From NCBI RefSeq assembly GCF_014838715.1, contig NZ_CP061947.1, positions 6,314,001-6,378,000 of the forward strand: a stretch of 64,000 nucleotides of DNA, given 5' to 3'. The notes beneath the pieces were generated by a model that saw only the letters and a list, made by a program, of their open reading frames with translations, searched no databases and was not told the DNA's origin. The translations under genes were made by a program, and so were the position numbers. Every line of letters starts with the position of its first letter. Within the stretch, counting starts at the first letter, position 1. The DNA is from Algoriphagus sp. Y33. Its GTDB lineage: Bacteria; Bacteroidota; Bacteroidia; Cytophagales; Cyclobacteriaceae. Of this stretch, positions 9,350 through 18,805 are shown piece by piece.

Positions 9350-9522
9350 GGACAGGTTTTGTATACGTGTTCATAATTTGGTAGAATCTGGACATATAGT
9401 CGATATATTTTCAGCAAATGGACGCATAATCAGTATGTGTCCAGATTTATGTGAAATATGAACACGTTTATTTTTTCATGTTCATATAATCGGTAAATTT
9501 GGACACGATAAAGAACGTGTTC
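9350..9522. promoter_or_regulatory. Array of phased inverted repeats upstream of the fic gene
   Basis: The 239-bp gap before fic holds a series of 22-24-bp inverted repeats of the form G(G/A)AC(A/G), 12-14 bp, TGT(T/C)C. Clear copies lie at 9350-9372, 9420-9442, 9460-9483 and 9501-9522, with a copy whose right arm is degenerate at 9390-9412. Start-to-start distances are 40, 30, 40 and 41 bp, near whole helical turns. Isolated half-sites occur at 9298-9302 and 9332-9336. The last palindrome ends one base before the fic start codon. The arrangement looks like a cooperative operator, possibly bound by the DNA-binding tail of Fic itself (inference). Confidence 0.6.
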
Positions 9523-9523
9523 T

Positions 9524-10636
9524 ATGCCTTACGATCGAAATATTCCCTTTAATGACTTGCCTTTACTTCCTCTATCCAGGGAAGTGGAAGAAGATATTAC
9601 GATTCTAAAAAAACTGGTTACTTCATCAAGAGCACTGGCTTCTGTGAATGCCAGCGTACTTCGCTTGCCAAATCCAACGATGCTGGTAAATACCATCGCC
9701 CTTCAGGAGGCCAAGAGCTCTACTGCTATTGAGAATATTTTCACTACAGAAGATGAATTGTACAAAGCAGTTTCAGACTTGATTCAAGAGGAAAGAGCGG
9801 ATTCGGCGACAAAGGAAGTGCTGCGGTATAGAGAAGCACTCTGGGAAGGATATGCAACCATGAAAGATAAGTCTAGCATTAATCAAGATGTGATCTTGGG
9901 AGTATTCAGAGAAGTGAAAAATACGAATGCAGGTTTTAGATCTCCTGCCACGCAGACGATTATCAAGCGGGGGAATAGTGAGTTTCGGTCGGGTGAGACA
10001 GTTTACACTCCACCCAGGGGAGAGAAGCTGCTTCAGGACTTGATGGATAACTGGACGGAATATCTCGGGAATGACGATGATTTCCCGACTGATCCGCTGC
10101 TGAAAATGTGCATTTCCCACTATCAATTCGAAGCGATTCACCCATTTGCAGATGGAAATGGCCGAACGGGCAGAATATTGAATCAGCTCTATTTGGTCAA
10201 TAAAAAACTACTTGATCTTCCCGTGCTGTATCTGTCAAAATATATCATCACCTACAAGGAAGACTATTATTACCATCTAGGTGGAGTTACACAACGGGCT
10301 GACTGGAAGACTTGGATCTTATTTATGCTGGAAGCGGTGGAGAAGACTTCTATTCTCACGGAGGATTTGATCCGTCAAATTATTGTCCAAATGAATGCCA
10401 CACTTGAGTATGGGAAATCAAAAATCAAATGGTATTCGAAAGAGGTCAATGAACTGGTTTTTTCCCAGCCGTATCTTAAACCCAAAACGCTAGGGGAATT
10501 GATGGGAGTGAGTTCAAGAACAACGTTGACGAAGTATTTCTCTGAGTTGGTTGAGGCAAAAATTCTTTTCCCTAAAAAAGACGGCAAAGAAGTGTATTAC
10601 GTGAATGAAGAGCTTGTCAGCATTTTGGGAGATTGA
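9524..10636 (+). CDS. Fic family protein (class II, with C-terminal winged helix)
   Basis: The 370-residue protein has a Fic N-terminal domain, a Fic core and a DNA-binding-like tail. The catalytic loop reads HPFADGNGRTGR with the histidine near residue 206, the full motif for AMP transfer to a target hydroxyl. The segment SSTAIEN at residues 65-71 fits the inhibitory motif (S/T)xxxE(G/N) placed before the core, which defines class II, self-inhibited Fic enzymes. Residues 315-370 (TLGELMGVSSRTTLTKYF, then a wing) resemble a winged helix, so the protein may regulate its own promoter region. The target is unknown. It stands alone, with a terminator directly after it. Confidence 0.88.
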   Translation: MPYDRNIPFNDLPLLPLSREVEEDITILKKLVTSSRALASVNASVLRLPNPTMLVNTIALQEAKSSTAIENIFTTEDELYKAVSDLIQEERADSATKEVLRYREALWEGYATMKDKSSINQDVILGVFREVKNTNAGFRSPATQTIIKRGNSEFRSGETVYTPPRGEKLLQDLMDNWTEYLGNDDDFPTDPLLKMCISHYQFEAIHPFADGNGRTGRILNQLYLVNKKLLDLPVLYLSKYIITYKEDYYYHLGGVTQRADWKTWILFMLEAVEKTSILTEDLIRQIIVQMNATLEYGKSKIKWYSKEVNELVFSQPYLKPKTLGELMGVSSRTTLTKYFSELVEAKILFPKKDGKEVYYVNEELVSILGD

Positions 10637-10640
10637 AAAA

Positions 10641-10670
10641 AAAGTCCCTCCAAACGCTCGGAGGGACTTT
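10641..10670. terminator. Hairpin terminator between fic and the efflux operon
   Basis: Arms AAAGTCCCTCC (10641-10651) and GGAGGGACTTT (10660-10670) pair perfectly over an 8-nt loop. A second hairpin with arms GCTATCCAT/ATGGATAGC follows at 10679-10703. The site lies between convergent genes and can serve both. Confidence 0.75.
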
Positions 10671-10726
10671 CCACATTGCTATCCATACCATTGAATGGAT
10701 AGCCGTTCAACCTTTAATCAACCAAT

Positions 10727-12166
10727 TTATTTCCAACCACCGCCAAGGGCTTGGTATATATTTACCTTGGCATTCATTTGTTTCATCTTAGTCTCGATCA
10801 ATTCGAATTTGGATTCCAGTGCATCTCTCTGTGTCAAAAGTACTTCCATGTAATCTGCTCTTGCAGACTTGAATAATTCATTTGAAATGTCAACGGAAGA
10901 TGTAAGTGCCTGAACTTCCTGCGACTTCAGATTATAGGTTTGATCCAGATTTTGGATATTGGAGAGTTGATTGGCTACTTCTATGTATGCGTTCAAGATT
11001 GCTCTTTCATAGTCATAGATAGCCTGAATCTGCTTGGCATTTGCTGTCATGTATCTTGCTTTTATAGCATTTCTATTGATCAGCGGAGCTACCAATTCAC
11101 CTGCAGCAGAATAGATCAGAGATTCAGGTGCTGTGAAAATGTAGCTGGGATTAAATGCGTTGAATCCTAGTCCGGCTGTGATTGCCAGCGAAGGATAGAA
11201 GTCGGCCTTTGCCACCGAGATATCAATTTTAGAAGCAGCCAATTCGAGTTCGGCCTGTCTGATATCAGGCCGGTTTGCCAGTAGCTGGGAAGGAATTCCC
11301 GCATTAATGGATTCAGGGATCAGATCTCCAAATGCGTCTGAATTTCTCTCTACCCGCTGCGGAAATCTACCAACCAAGAAGTTTATTCGATTTTCTACCT
11401 CTATAATATCTTGTTGAATACCATATTGAAGACTTCGGGTATTGAGTACCTGCGCTTGAAATCTACGAACCGCCAGCTCCGTCACCCGGGCTGCATCTTT
11501 CTGGTATTTCACGATCTCTAGGGCATTATTTTGAATCTCAATATTCTGCTTTACTATAGCCAGTTCATTGTCCAGTGCCAGCAATTCGTAATAAGAATTA
11601 GCAATCTCGGAGACCAGATTGGTCACCATGAAGTTTTTGCCTTCCACACTTGCCAAATACCGTGTCATTGCGGCCTTTTTGGCATTTCTTAGCTTGTGCC
11701 AAATATCAACTTCCCAGGTAGCATAGGCTCCCAGCATATAGTCTTGTAAAGGGTCGGGGAACTCTTTACCTGGCTTAATGTCCGTATTGGCATCATTAGC
11801 CCCCTGGCTGGTATAGCGGCCTACTTTGTCTACTCCTGCTCCGGCACCGATCCCCACTGATGGTAAAATCTCGCCCTTGCGGACTCTCACTTCGTTTTGG
11901 GCGATCTGTATTTCCTGCAAAGTGATATTCAGTTCCTGGTTGTTGGTTAGCGCAGTGTCGATCAGCGCCTTTAGGTACGGATCAGCAAAATATTCTTGCC
12001 ATTTTATTTCTGACGCAGTGTTTGTAGTGTCCTGAGTACTGTCTGTATAGCGCTCAGGTACTGTGTTATTTATGTCTTTCTGTATCAACTCCGGGGTTTT
12101 GCACCCAGTCACGGCTAAAGCCATAGTGATTGAAACCAGGCAGATATTTATTGTTTGCTTAAGCAT
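10727..12166 (-). CDS. RND efflux outer-membrane lipoprotein (NodT/OprM family)
   Basis: The product is a TolC-like outer-membrane channel of the OprM/NodT lipoprotein type, about 479 residues from the ATG at 12164-12166. This start gives a lipobox ending VTGC (Cys22) and overlaps the pump gene by 8 nt; a start 14 codons upstream is less likely. Two OEP repeats are visible: long alpha-helical stretches with LNITLQEIQIAQNEVRVRKG in the first and ANRPDIRQAELELAASKIDI in the second, the latter carrying the usual RPDI-A-E signature. It is the third gene of the efflux operon and supplies the outer-membrane exit duct. Confidence 0.87.
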   Translation of the reverse strand: MLKQTINICLVSITMALAVTGCKTPELIQKDINNTVPERYTDSTQDTTNTASEIKWQEYFADPYLKALIDTALTNNQELNITLQEIQIAQNEVRVRKGEILPSVGIGAGAGVDKVGRYTSQGANDANTDIKPGKEFPDPLQDYMLGAYATWEVDIWHKLRNAKKAAMTRYLASVEGKNFMVTNLVSEIANSYYELLALDNELAIVKQNIEIQNNALEIVKYQKDAARVTELAVRRFQAQVLNTRSLQYGIQQDIIEVENRINFLVGRFPQRVERNSDAFGDLIPESINAGIPSQLLANRPDIRQAELELAASKIDISVAKADFYPSLAITAGLGFNAFNPSYIFTAPESLIYSAAGELVAPLINRNAIKARYMTANAKQIQAIYDYERAILNAYIEVANQLSNIQNLDQTYNLKSQEVQALTSSVDISNELFKSARADYMEVLLTQRDALESKFELIETKMKQMNAKVNIYQALGGGWK

Positions 12167-15100
12167 GTGATTGGTGTTTTGGTTCGGATAATGGACTTTC
12201 ATCTTCATTCATGATCAGATGGCGACCATCTGCCAGACTGCCAAATATGAAGTACAGTCCCGGGACAATAATTACCCCGAATACAGTACCGAATAGCATA
12301 CCTCCAAGGGCAGAAGCTCCGATGGTATGGTTGCCGATTGCCCCTGCACCAGATGCCATAATCAATGGGATCAAACCTGCGATAAAGGCGAATGACGTCA
12401 TTAGGATTGGGCGGAAACGGACTTTGGCCCCTTCTATTGCCGCTTCAAAAATGCTCATTCCTTCCTGACGTTTCTGAACTGCAAATTCCACAATCAACAC
12501 AGCGTTTTTACCCAATAAGCCGACTAGCATAATGAGGCCAATCTGTGCATAAATGTCGTTGTCCAGTCCCATCAATTTTAGCAAGAAGAAGGAGCCAAAT
12601 ACTCCCGCAGGAAGCGAGAAAACCACGGCAAGCGGAATAATGAAGCTTTCATACTGTGCTGCCAACACGAAATACACGAATACCAGTACGATCAAGAATA
12701 CATAAAGCGCTTCATTTCCTCTGTTGGATTCGTCATATGAGAGTCCTTCCCAGGCAATGTCGTAGCCCTTTGGAAGCGTCTGGGTAGATACTTCTCTGAT
12801 TGCCTGAATCGCATCAGCAGTCGTATACCCCGGTGCCGGAAGTCCACGGATGGATGAGGAATTGTACATGTTGAAGCGGGTTACTTCATTTGGTCCCTGA
12901 GTTTTCTTCATGCTCATGAAAGCTGAATAAGGAACCATTTCCCCTGCTTCATTTTTCACAAACAGATTCAAGACATCGGAAGGAAGTCTCCTAAAGGCAG
13001 GGTCTGACTGTACATAGACTTTGAAGAATCTGCCAAATCGGATAAATCCCTGCTCGTATGTACTTCCGATAAGGATGTTTAAGTTCTCCATCGCTTTTCC
13101 TATGGATACACCTTTCTGCATAGCTTTGTCGTTGTCGATTTCCAATTCGTATTGGGGATAGTTTGCCGCAAAGAAGGTAAATAGGCCGGTGATCTCTTTT
13201 CGCTTGGCCAAGTCATCCATGAATTGTTTGTTGATCTTGTCAAACTCTTGATAATCAGTTGTTGTGGTCTGGTCTAAAAGCCTCATAGAGAATCCTCCTG
13301 ACGAACCAAACCCCGGGATTGCCGGTGGCTCGAAGAATTCTATCACTGCACCAAGACCTTTGGATTCTTCTTCAAGTTCTTCCATGATTTCTTTCACACT
13401 GTGCTTTCTTTCGCTCCATGGTTTTAGGTTGATCAAACAAGTACCGGCATTGGAGCCACGTCCTTCAGTCATGATTTCGTAGCCCGCCAAAGAAGAAACA
13501 GATTCTACACCGTCTATCTCTTCACAGATTTTCTGTAGCTTCTGCGAAACTTGATTGGTTCTTTCCAGTGTGGCACCGGGAGGTGTTTGGATAATGGCAT
13601 AGATGGTTCCTTGATCCTCACTTGGAATAAATCCCGAAGGCAAAATTTGGTTTTCGAAAACGATCCCTACACCGAAGAGTAAAAGGATGGCGAATGTAAG
13701 CCACCTTCTACTTACCATGGATCTGAGCAAGCTTACATATTTCCCGGTCAATTTATCAAAACCGCTATTGAAACTATCCAGCCCTTTCGTCAGTAGATTT
13801 CTCTTCTTCTCTTTCCCATGATTGTTTTTCAAAAGCATGGCACATAGCACAGGAGTAAGCGTCAACGCAATGATGGCGGAAATCACTATGGAACTGGCCA
13901 TGGTGATGGAAAACTGCCGATAGAATGTGCCCACTGGACCACTCATAAATGAGATGGGCAAGAACACAGAGACCATTACCGCAGTGATGGCGATGATTGC
14001 TCCACTGATTTCACCAAGTACCCGTTTTACAGCTTGATAGGGAGTCAAATAAGGGAACTCCTCCATTTTGGCATGTACGGCTTCCACCACTACGATCGCA
14101 TCATCCACCACAATACCGATCGCGAGCACCAAGGCAAAGAGTGTAATGATATTGATAGATAGTCCGAACATCTGAAGGACAAAAAATGCTCCTATCAACG
14201 ATACGGGCACCGCTATGATGGGGATCAAGGTAGAACGCCAATCCCCTAAAAAGATAAATACAACCAAGGCCACCAGAATAAAAGCATCCCGAAGCGTATG
14301 GATCACCTGTTCGGTAGATGCATCCAAGAACCGGGATACGTCATAGCTGATTTTGTAATCCATTCCTGGAGGAAAGGAAGCTTTCATTATTTCCAATTCT
14401 GCTTTTACTTCTTCGATTACGTCACTTGCATTACTGCCATAGTTTTGCTTCAGTACTATCGCAGCAGATGGGTGGCCATCCAAATTGGAATAAATATCAA
14501 AGAATTCACTTCCCAATTCGGTTTTGGCAATGTCTTTCAGTTTGATACTCTCACCTTCTGCGTTTGCGCGGATAATGATGTTGTCATATTCTTCCGGTTT
14601 GCTAAACCGCCCCTTATAAGTAAGTACATATTCAAGTGACTGTGCGGCAATACCTGAACTTTGTCCAATTCTACCCGGGCGTCCTACAATACTCTGATCT
14701 CCCAATGCTTCCATGACTTCTTCCACAGAGACGTTGTAGGCACGCATGCGATCGGGATTTAGCCAAACACGCATAGCGTAGGTTCGGCTACCTAATATCT
14801 GTGATCTTGCTACTCCTTTTATCCTGTTGATTTCAGGGATCATATTCACGTTAGCATAATTGTACAGGAATTTTTCATCCATGTTTTCACTTGTGGAATA
14901 CAGATTGACATACATCAGCATACTTGGCTGAATAGGTGTAATTACGACACCTTCTCTCTGTACAAGTTCGGGTAGGAGAGGCATTACCTGATCTACCCTA
15001 GTCTTGACCCGAATAACGGCCTGATTGGGATCTGTACCCGGTTCGAAGATGATATTGAGCGTTGCTTCGCCCGCACTGGTAGCATCTGTAGCCATGTAGC

Positions 15101-15326
15101 GCATGCCTTCTACCCCGTTGATGGAGTTTTCCAGTGTAATTAGGGTTGATTTCACCAACACATCTGCACTTGATCCAGGATATGCTATGAAAATACTCAC
15201 AGTAGTAGGAGCAATCTGAGGGAACTGGGATATAGGGAGCTGCTTAATGGCAAGCGAACCTATAAATACGATCATGATTGAAATCACAATCGCAAAAACC
15301 GGTCTTTTTATGAATGTAGTAAACAT
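12159..15326 (-). CDS. RND efflux pump, inner-membrane transporter (AcrB/HAE1 family)
   Basis: At 1055 residues this has the normal length of hydrophobe/amphiphile efflux RND pumps. It opens FIKRPVFAIVISIMIVFIG, contains two large periplasmic loops and twelve predicted membrane helices, and carries the proton-relay pair in GIVVDDAIVVVE of TM4 (Asp-Asp). Porter-domain landmarks such as FIPSEDQGTIYAIIQTPPGA and the C-terminal GLLGKNAVLIVEFA are present. It sits between the membrane fusion protein and outer-membrane genes of the same operon. Substrates cannot be read from the sequence; drugs, detergents or bile-like compounds are typical of the family. Confidence 0.93.
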   Translation of the reverse strand: MFTTFIKRPVFAIVISIMIVFIGSLAIKQLPISQFPQIAPTTVSIFIAYPGSSADVLVKSTLITLENSINGVEGMRYMATDATSAGEATLNIIFEPGTDPNQAVIRVKTRVDQVMPLLPELVQREGVVITPIQPSMLMYVNLYSTSENMDEKFLYNYANVNMIPEINRIKGVARSQILGSRTYAMRVWLNPDRMRAYNVSVEEVMEALGDQSIVGRPGRIGQSSGIAAQSLEYVLTYKGRFSKPEEYDNIIIRANAEGESIKLKDIAKTELGSEFFDIYSNLDGHPSAAIVLKQNYGSNASDVIEEVKAELEIMKASFPPGMDYKISYDVSRFLDASTEQVIHTLRDAFILVALVVFIFLGDWRSTLIPIIAVPVSLIGAFFVLQMFGLSINIITLFALVLAIGIVVDDAIVVVEAVHAKMEEFPYLTPYQAVKRVLGEISGAIIAITAVMVSVFLPISFMSGPVGTFYRQFSITMASSIVISAIIALTLTPVLCAMLLKNNHGKEKKRNLLTKGLDSFNSGFDKLTGKYVSLLRSMVSRRWLTFAILLLFGVGIVFENQILPSGFIPSEDQGTIYAIIQTPPGATLERTNQVSQKLQKICEEIDGVESVSSLAGYEIMTEGRGSNAGTCLINLKPWSERKHSVKEIMEELEEESKGLGAVIEFFEPPAIPGFGSSGGFSMRLLDQTTTTDYQEFDKINKQFMDDLAKRKEITGLFTFFAANYPQYELEIDNDKAMQKGVSIGKAMENLNILIGSTYEQGFIRFGRFFKVYVQSDPAFRRLPSDVLNLFVKNEAGEMVPYSAFMSMKKTQGPNEVTRFNMYNSSSIRGLPAPGYTTADAIQAIREVSTQTLPKGYDIAWEGLSYDESNRGNEALYVFLIVLVFVYFVLAAQYESFIIPLAVVFSLPAGVFGSFFLLKLMGLDNDIYAQIGLIMLVGLLGKNAVLIVEFAVQKRQEGMSIFEAAIEGAKVRFRPILMTSFAFIAGLIPLIMASGAGAIGNHTIGASALGGMLFGTVFGVIIVPGLYFIFGSLADGRHLIMNEDESPLSEPKHQSHA

Positions 15327-15354
15327 TTTTTCTTCTGGTTTTTAGGAGAACTGA

Positions 15355-16443
15355 CTACTCTGCATACAAGTCTAACTGAGACAAGGCGGTGTGCGGCTGG
15401 ACGAAATCGTAATGGATTTCGTCATTTTCCCTAACCAGTCGAAGACCTTCCAAAAGGATCTTATCAGTCTTTTCCAACCCACCCGAAATGGCATAAATGT
15501 GCGGAAGTTCGGCTGCGATAGTTACCTCTCTGGAGCGGATTTTATTTTCTTCGTCCACGACATATACGTATTTCTTATCCAGTACTTCAAAAGTTGCTTT
15601 TTGAGGAATTAGCAACGCATCCTTGAGTGGAATTCTCATTTCTATATTGCCTGTCTCTCCATGTCTTAATAGCCCGTCTGGATTCGGGAATGTAGCTCTG
15701 AATGCAATATTTCCAGTCTCGTTGTTAAAATCCGCCTCAATTGTCTCCACTACACCGGGATAGCTGAAATACTTGTTGTTTGCCATCAGAAGGTTGACTA
15801 TTACATCATCATCACTCTTTACTTCTGCTTGGTATTCCAGGTATTCTGCTTCCGGCACATTGTAATAAACCCACATCTTGCTGTTGTCTGAAAATTCAGA
15901 AAGCAATTCTCCTTCATCCAGCAAACTCCCTTCTCTTACACGGAACCGACCGATAATTCCATCGAAAGGGGCTCTGATCTCTGTGAATTGCAAATGAACT
16001 TCTGCAAGAGACAGTTCCGCTTTTGCTTTCGCCAATTTGGCTTTTGCCATAGCCAATTCGTTGGGGGCGACAATGTTTCTGTCAGCTAAAGTTTTGGTGT
16101 TTTGATATTCGATCTCAGCAAACTCAACTTCTGCTGCCGCACTTTGCTGTTCCGCTTCATAGAGCTTGGGCATAATTTTGAACAAAAGCTGCCCTTTTTT
16201 AACGAGTTGGCCTTCATCTACATAGATCTTCTGCAGGTAGCCTCTTTCTTGGGCGCGCAGCTCTATATGTTGGATAGAATGTATTTGGGAGACATAATCT
16301 TTGGTGATTAATGTGTCCATGGTAAGAGGGCCGGTTACCAGAAAAGTGGTTTCACTCTCTTTATGCTCCTCTCCGTGTGAATTGCAGCTTGAAATCCACA
16401 AAGTGCCACACAGGCTTAAGAGCATGAAAATTTGATTTTTCAT
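15355..16443 (-). CDS. RND efflux periplasmic adaptor (membrane fusion protein)
   Basis: This is an AcrA/MexA-type adaptor of about 362 residues. I chose the ATG at 16441-16443 because it gives a lipoprotein signal ending WISSC (Cys20); the longer frame to 16506 adds 21 residues before it. A biotinyl-lipoyl-like half-motif (GYLQKIYVDEGQLVKKGQLLF), a coiled-coil hairpin (residues 85-130, Ala/Glu/Lys-rich), its return EIRAPFDGIIGRFRV and beta-barrel regions appear in order. It is the first gene of the three-gene pump operon, 28 bp ahead of the RND gene. Confidence 0.88.
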   Translation of the reverse strand: MKNQIFMLLSLCGTLWISSCNSHGEEHKESETTFLVTGPLTMDTLITKDYVSQIHSIQHIELRAQERGYLQKIYVDEGQLVKKGQLLFKIMPKLYEAEQQSAAAEVEFAEIEYQNTKTLADRNIVAPNELAMAKAKLAKAKAELSLAEVHLQFTEIRAPFDGIIGRFRVREGSLLDEGELLSEFSDNSKMWVYYNVPEAEYLEYQAEVKSDDDVIVNLLMANNKYFSYPGVVETIEADFNNETGNIAFRATFPNPDGLLRHGETGNIEMRIPLKDALLIPQKATFEVLDKKYVYVVDEENKIRSREVTIAAELPHIYAISGGLEKTDKILLEGLRLVRENDEIHYDFVQPHTALSQLDLYAE

Positions 16444-16591
16444 AGGTTGATTTTTTAGAAACGAATATTGCTTTTGGGTGATTTTGGGAGTGTATAGCAG
16501 ATACACGTAAGCTCTAATAGCTATTCGCTAGGTTGTCAAGAGCAGTAAGTAAACAGTGGTATAGGCAAAAAGGGAAGCCTATTGGATGTTA

Positions 16592-16981
16592 TTATATTCG
16601 GAAAACCTGAATTACAAGATGTAATCGATTTGGCGAAATAGTTGAAAAGCGCCCACGGTAAAGCAAGCGGATGTTTGCGATATGAAATAGGTAGCCCAAT
16701 AAAAGGGTACAAAAAATAGCAGTAAAGTAGTTGCTGTATTCTACGAATTTCTTGAAGGGGACAAGAGCGTCGTCCTTCTCTTCGATTTCGAAGATGTTTA
16801 AGTTCTCATTCTCCGATGTATGACCTGCAGAACCTTTTTTGATTACGGATTCGTGGTGGCCGTTTGAGCTAAACAAACCGGAATCCGTAGCGGACACATC
16901 ATCCAAGGCATATACTTGACTATATCCACTTGAGAAGAGGATAGATAGTGCTAGTATAAGTCTGGTTATCAATTGTGTCAT
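16592..16981 (-). CDS. Small secreted/membrane protein of unknown function upstream of the efflux operon
   Basis: The 129-residue protein has an N-terminal signal peptide (cut likely after QVYA), a polar middle rich in Ser, Gly, His and Glu (SSNGHHESVIKKGSAGHTSE), and one membrane helix near residues 87-105 (FTAIFCTLLLGYLFHIAN), followed by a basic tail. I do not recognise a named family. It is on the same strand as the efflux operon and 148 bp ahead of it, so it may be co-regulated with the pump. A weak hairpin (ATAGGC/GCCTAT, 16561-16582) lies between them. Confidence 0.6.
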   Translation of the reverse strand: MTQLITRLILALSILFSSGYSQVYALDDVSATDSGLFSSNGHHESVIKKGSAGHTSENENLNIFEIEEKDDALVPFKKFVEYSNYFTAIFCTLLLGYLFHIANIRLLYRGRFSTISPNRLHLVIQVFRI

Positions 16982-17203
16982 TAGAGTGCGAAATAATACA
17001 ATCTACAATTGATAGACAAGAGAAGCTTATTAATTTTTGTGAAATTGGGATGAACTACAAATTCTCCCCTTATGGGGTTGTCAATTTGGATTGACTAGTC
17101 TAGCTACCTGTTAATCTGAGGTAAGACTGTTTTCAAACAGTTGAACACCATTATAAAAGGTTGGTGTATCGGCTTATCTCCCCACAGACCCGGTAATTTA
17201 TTT

Positions 17204-17234
17204 GTTTACCTTTTTTATTTATCCAAGACTAAGT
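17204..17234 (+). promoter_or_regulatory. Predicted ECF-sigma promoter (copy 1)
   Basis: GTTTACC at 17204-17210, exactly 15 bp, then AGACTAAGT at 17226-17234. The same two blocks with the same spacing occur before three other genes in the window, including the ECF sigma gene. The start codon of the OmpA-family gene is 34 bp downstream. Confidence 0.7.
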
Positions 17235-17268
17235 AGCAGAATCAAGTTTAACTAGACGAAAATATGCT

Positions 17269-18708
17269 ATGTACATTTTAAGGATAAAGAAGATAGTATG
17301 GACAGCTGCTATCCTGCTTGTAGGGGGATTTGTTTCTCCGATCCGCGCACAAATAAAGGAAAGAGTAGTAGAGCGTGCAAAGGAATCTACCACCAATAAA
17401 GCCGAGCGGACAGTGGATGAAACCATTGAATCTGTTGGAGACGGGATCGTCAATGGAGTAAAGGGGATTTTTACTAAAAAAGGTAAAAAGAATAAAAACA
17501 ACAATGATAATCAGTCTAGTGGGATGGATTCTGACGATGGGCAGGGGATGAACGGTGAGTATGGCGCTGAAGATTGGGTGGATGAGCAAAGCCGGGGGGA
17601 GATGGATTCGGAGATGCACTCAGAAGGTTCCCCGAGTTTGTCTAAATATACCAAATTTTCCTTTGTGCAGGGTGAAGAAATCATCGCTTATGATGATTTT
17701 ATGCAGGACAAAGTAGGGGATCTACCTGCTTCATGGATTACCACAGGAACGGCGGAAATTGTCAGTTTTGACAGCTTGGAAGGCAACTGGGTATGGTTTA
17801 GCAAAACCTCCGGAAACTTTATTCCAGAGTATTTGAAAGATTTTCCTGAAAACTTCACCTTGGAGTTTGACCTGATGTATGACTTTGATTTTGGGACATT
17901 TAGTTCTTCCCGAAACCTAATGTTGGTCTTCACGGATATCGTCAACCCTGAAGCAAATATTGGCTGGAATGGAAATGGGGATTATTTTAATCTACAGAAA
18001 TTATCGGACAACTATTTGGGAATTCAGTTTTCTGGCAACAGTCATGACGGTGGCCCCTATATAATTGCTAAGAAAGCAGTTCATACCGAAAAGGGATTGA
18101 ATTTCAGAAATGATTTCAATGCTAAGCACCTGATCAATGCCGAAGGAGCCAACAAACCAATCCATATCTCTATTTCCCGTATGGGCAGGCGTGTTCAGGT
18201 ATTTGCCAATGAAGAGAAAGTACTTGATCTGACAGCAGCATTTCAGAAAGATGTAAAACTCAGCAGCGCCCGCTTCTTTGTTGCAAATTCTGCTGATGGG
18301 GACAATTACTACCTCAGCAATATCCGATATGCGGTAGGACAACCGGATACCCGAAACAAACTTCTGGACAGTGGGACTTACAGTACCTCTGCAATTACGT
18401 TCAACTCAGGTTCGGCGGATATCAAACCTGAATCCTATGCTATTCTTAAAGAAATCGCAGATGCTTTGAAATCCGAATCTGGTAAAGCCGTGTCAATCAT
18501 CGGGCATACCGATAGCGATGGATCAGCGGAACTGAACCAGCGTCTCTCTGAGGAACGTGCAGCTGCTGTAAGGATGGCATTGCAAAATGAATTTGGTGTA
18601 AGCAATACTATGGAAACGTCCGGAAAAGGTGCTACGGAGCCAGTAGCTGAGAACAATACACCGACAGGCAAAGCGAATAACAGACGGGTTGAGTTTATCC
18701 TTAACTGA
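17269..18708 (+). CDS. OmpA-family outer-membrane protein
   Basis: The 479-residue protein has a signal peptide ending IRAQ, a Lys/Asn/Asp/Gly-rich low-complexity linker (residues 60-120), a central region of about 230 residues that looks like a beta-sandwich (FDLMYDFDFGTFSSSRN; laminin-G/concanavalin-like, tentative), and a C-terminal OmpA domain (about residues 375-479). The OmpA peptidoglycan-binding signature is clear: SIIGHTDSDGSAELNQ followed by LSEERAAAV and NNRRVEF. It should tie the outer membrane to peptidoglycan. The predicted ECF promoter just upstream places it under the sigma factor encoded at 26.4-27.0 kb. Confidence 0.83.
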   Translation: MYILRIKKIVWTAAILLVGGFVSPIRAQIKERVVERAKESTTNKAERTVDETIESVGDGIVNGVKGIFTKKGKKNKNNNDNQSSGMDSDDGQGMNGEYGAEDWVDEQSRGEMDSEMHSEGSPSLSKYTKFSFVQGEEIIAYDDFMQDKVGDLPASWITTGTAEIVSFDSLEGNWVWFSKTSGNFIPEYLKDFPENFTLEFDLMYDFDFGTFSSSRNLMLVFTDIVNPEANIGWNGNGDYFNLQKLSDNYLGIQFSGNSHDGGPYIIAKKAVHTEKGLNFRNDFNAKHLINAEGANKPIHISISRMGRRVQVFANEEKVLDLTAAFQKDVKLSSARFFVANSADGDNYYLSNIRYAVGQPDTRNKLLDSGTYSTSAITFNSGSADIKPESYAILKEIADALKSESGKAVSIIGHTDSDGSAELNQRLSEERAAAVRMALQNEFGVSNTMETSGKGATEPVAENNTPTGKANNRRVEFILN

Positions 18709-18805
18709 TTCCATTATCTTCCAATAGATCTAAGCTCCGATGTTCAAATTATACATGTTCGCCTAATCAACCTTAAGTGATTATTGTAAATAACTTTTAA
18801 AACCA

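Noticed and set aside
18750..18780. GTTCGCC upstream of the lipoprotein gene at 18806 as an ECF promoter
   Set aside because: The first block differs at two of seven positions and no ACTAA-like block is found 15 bp downstream.
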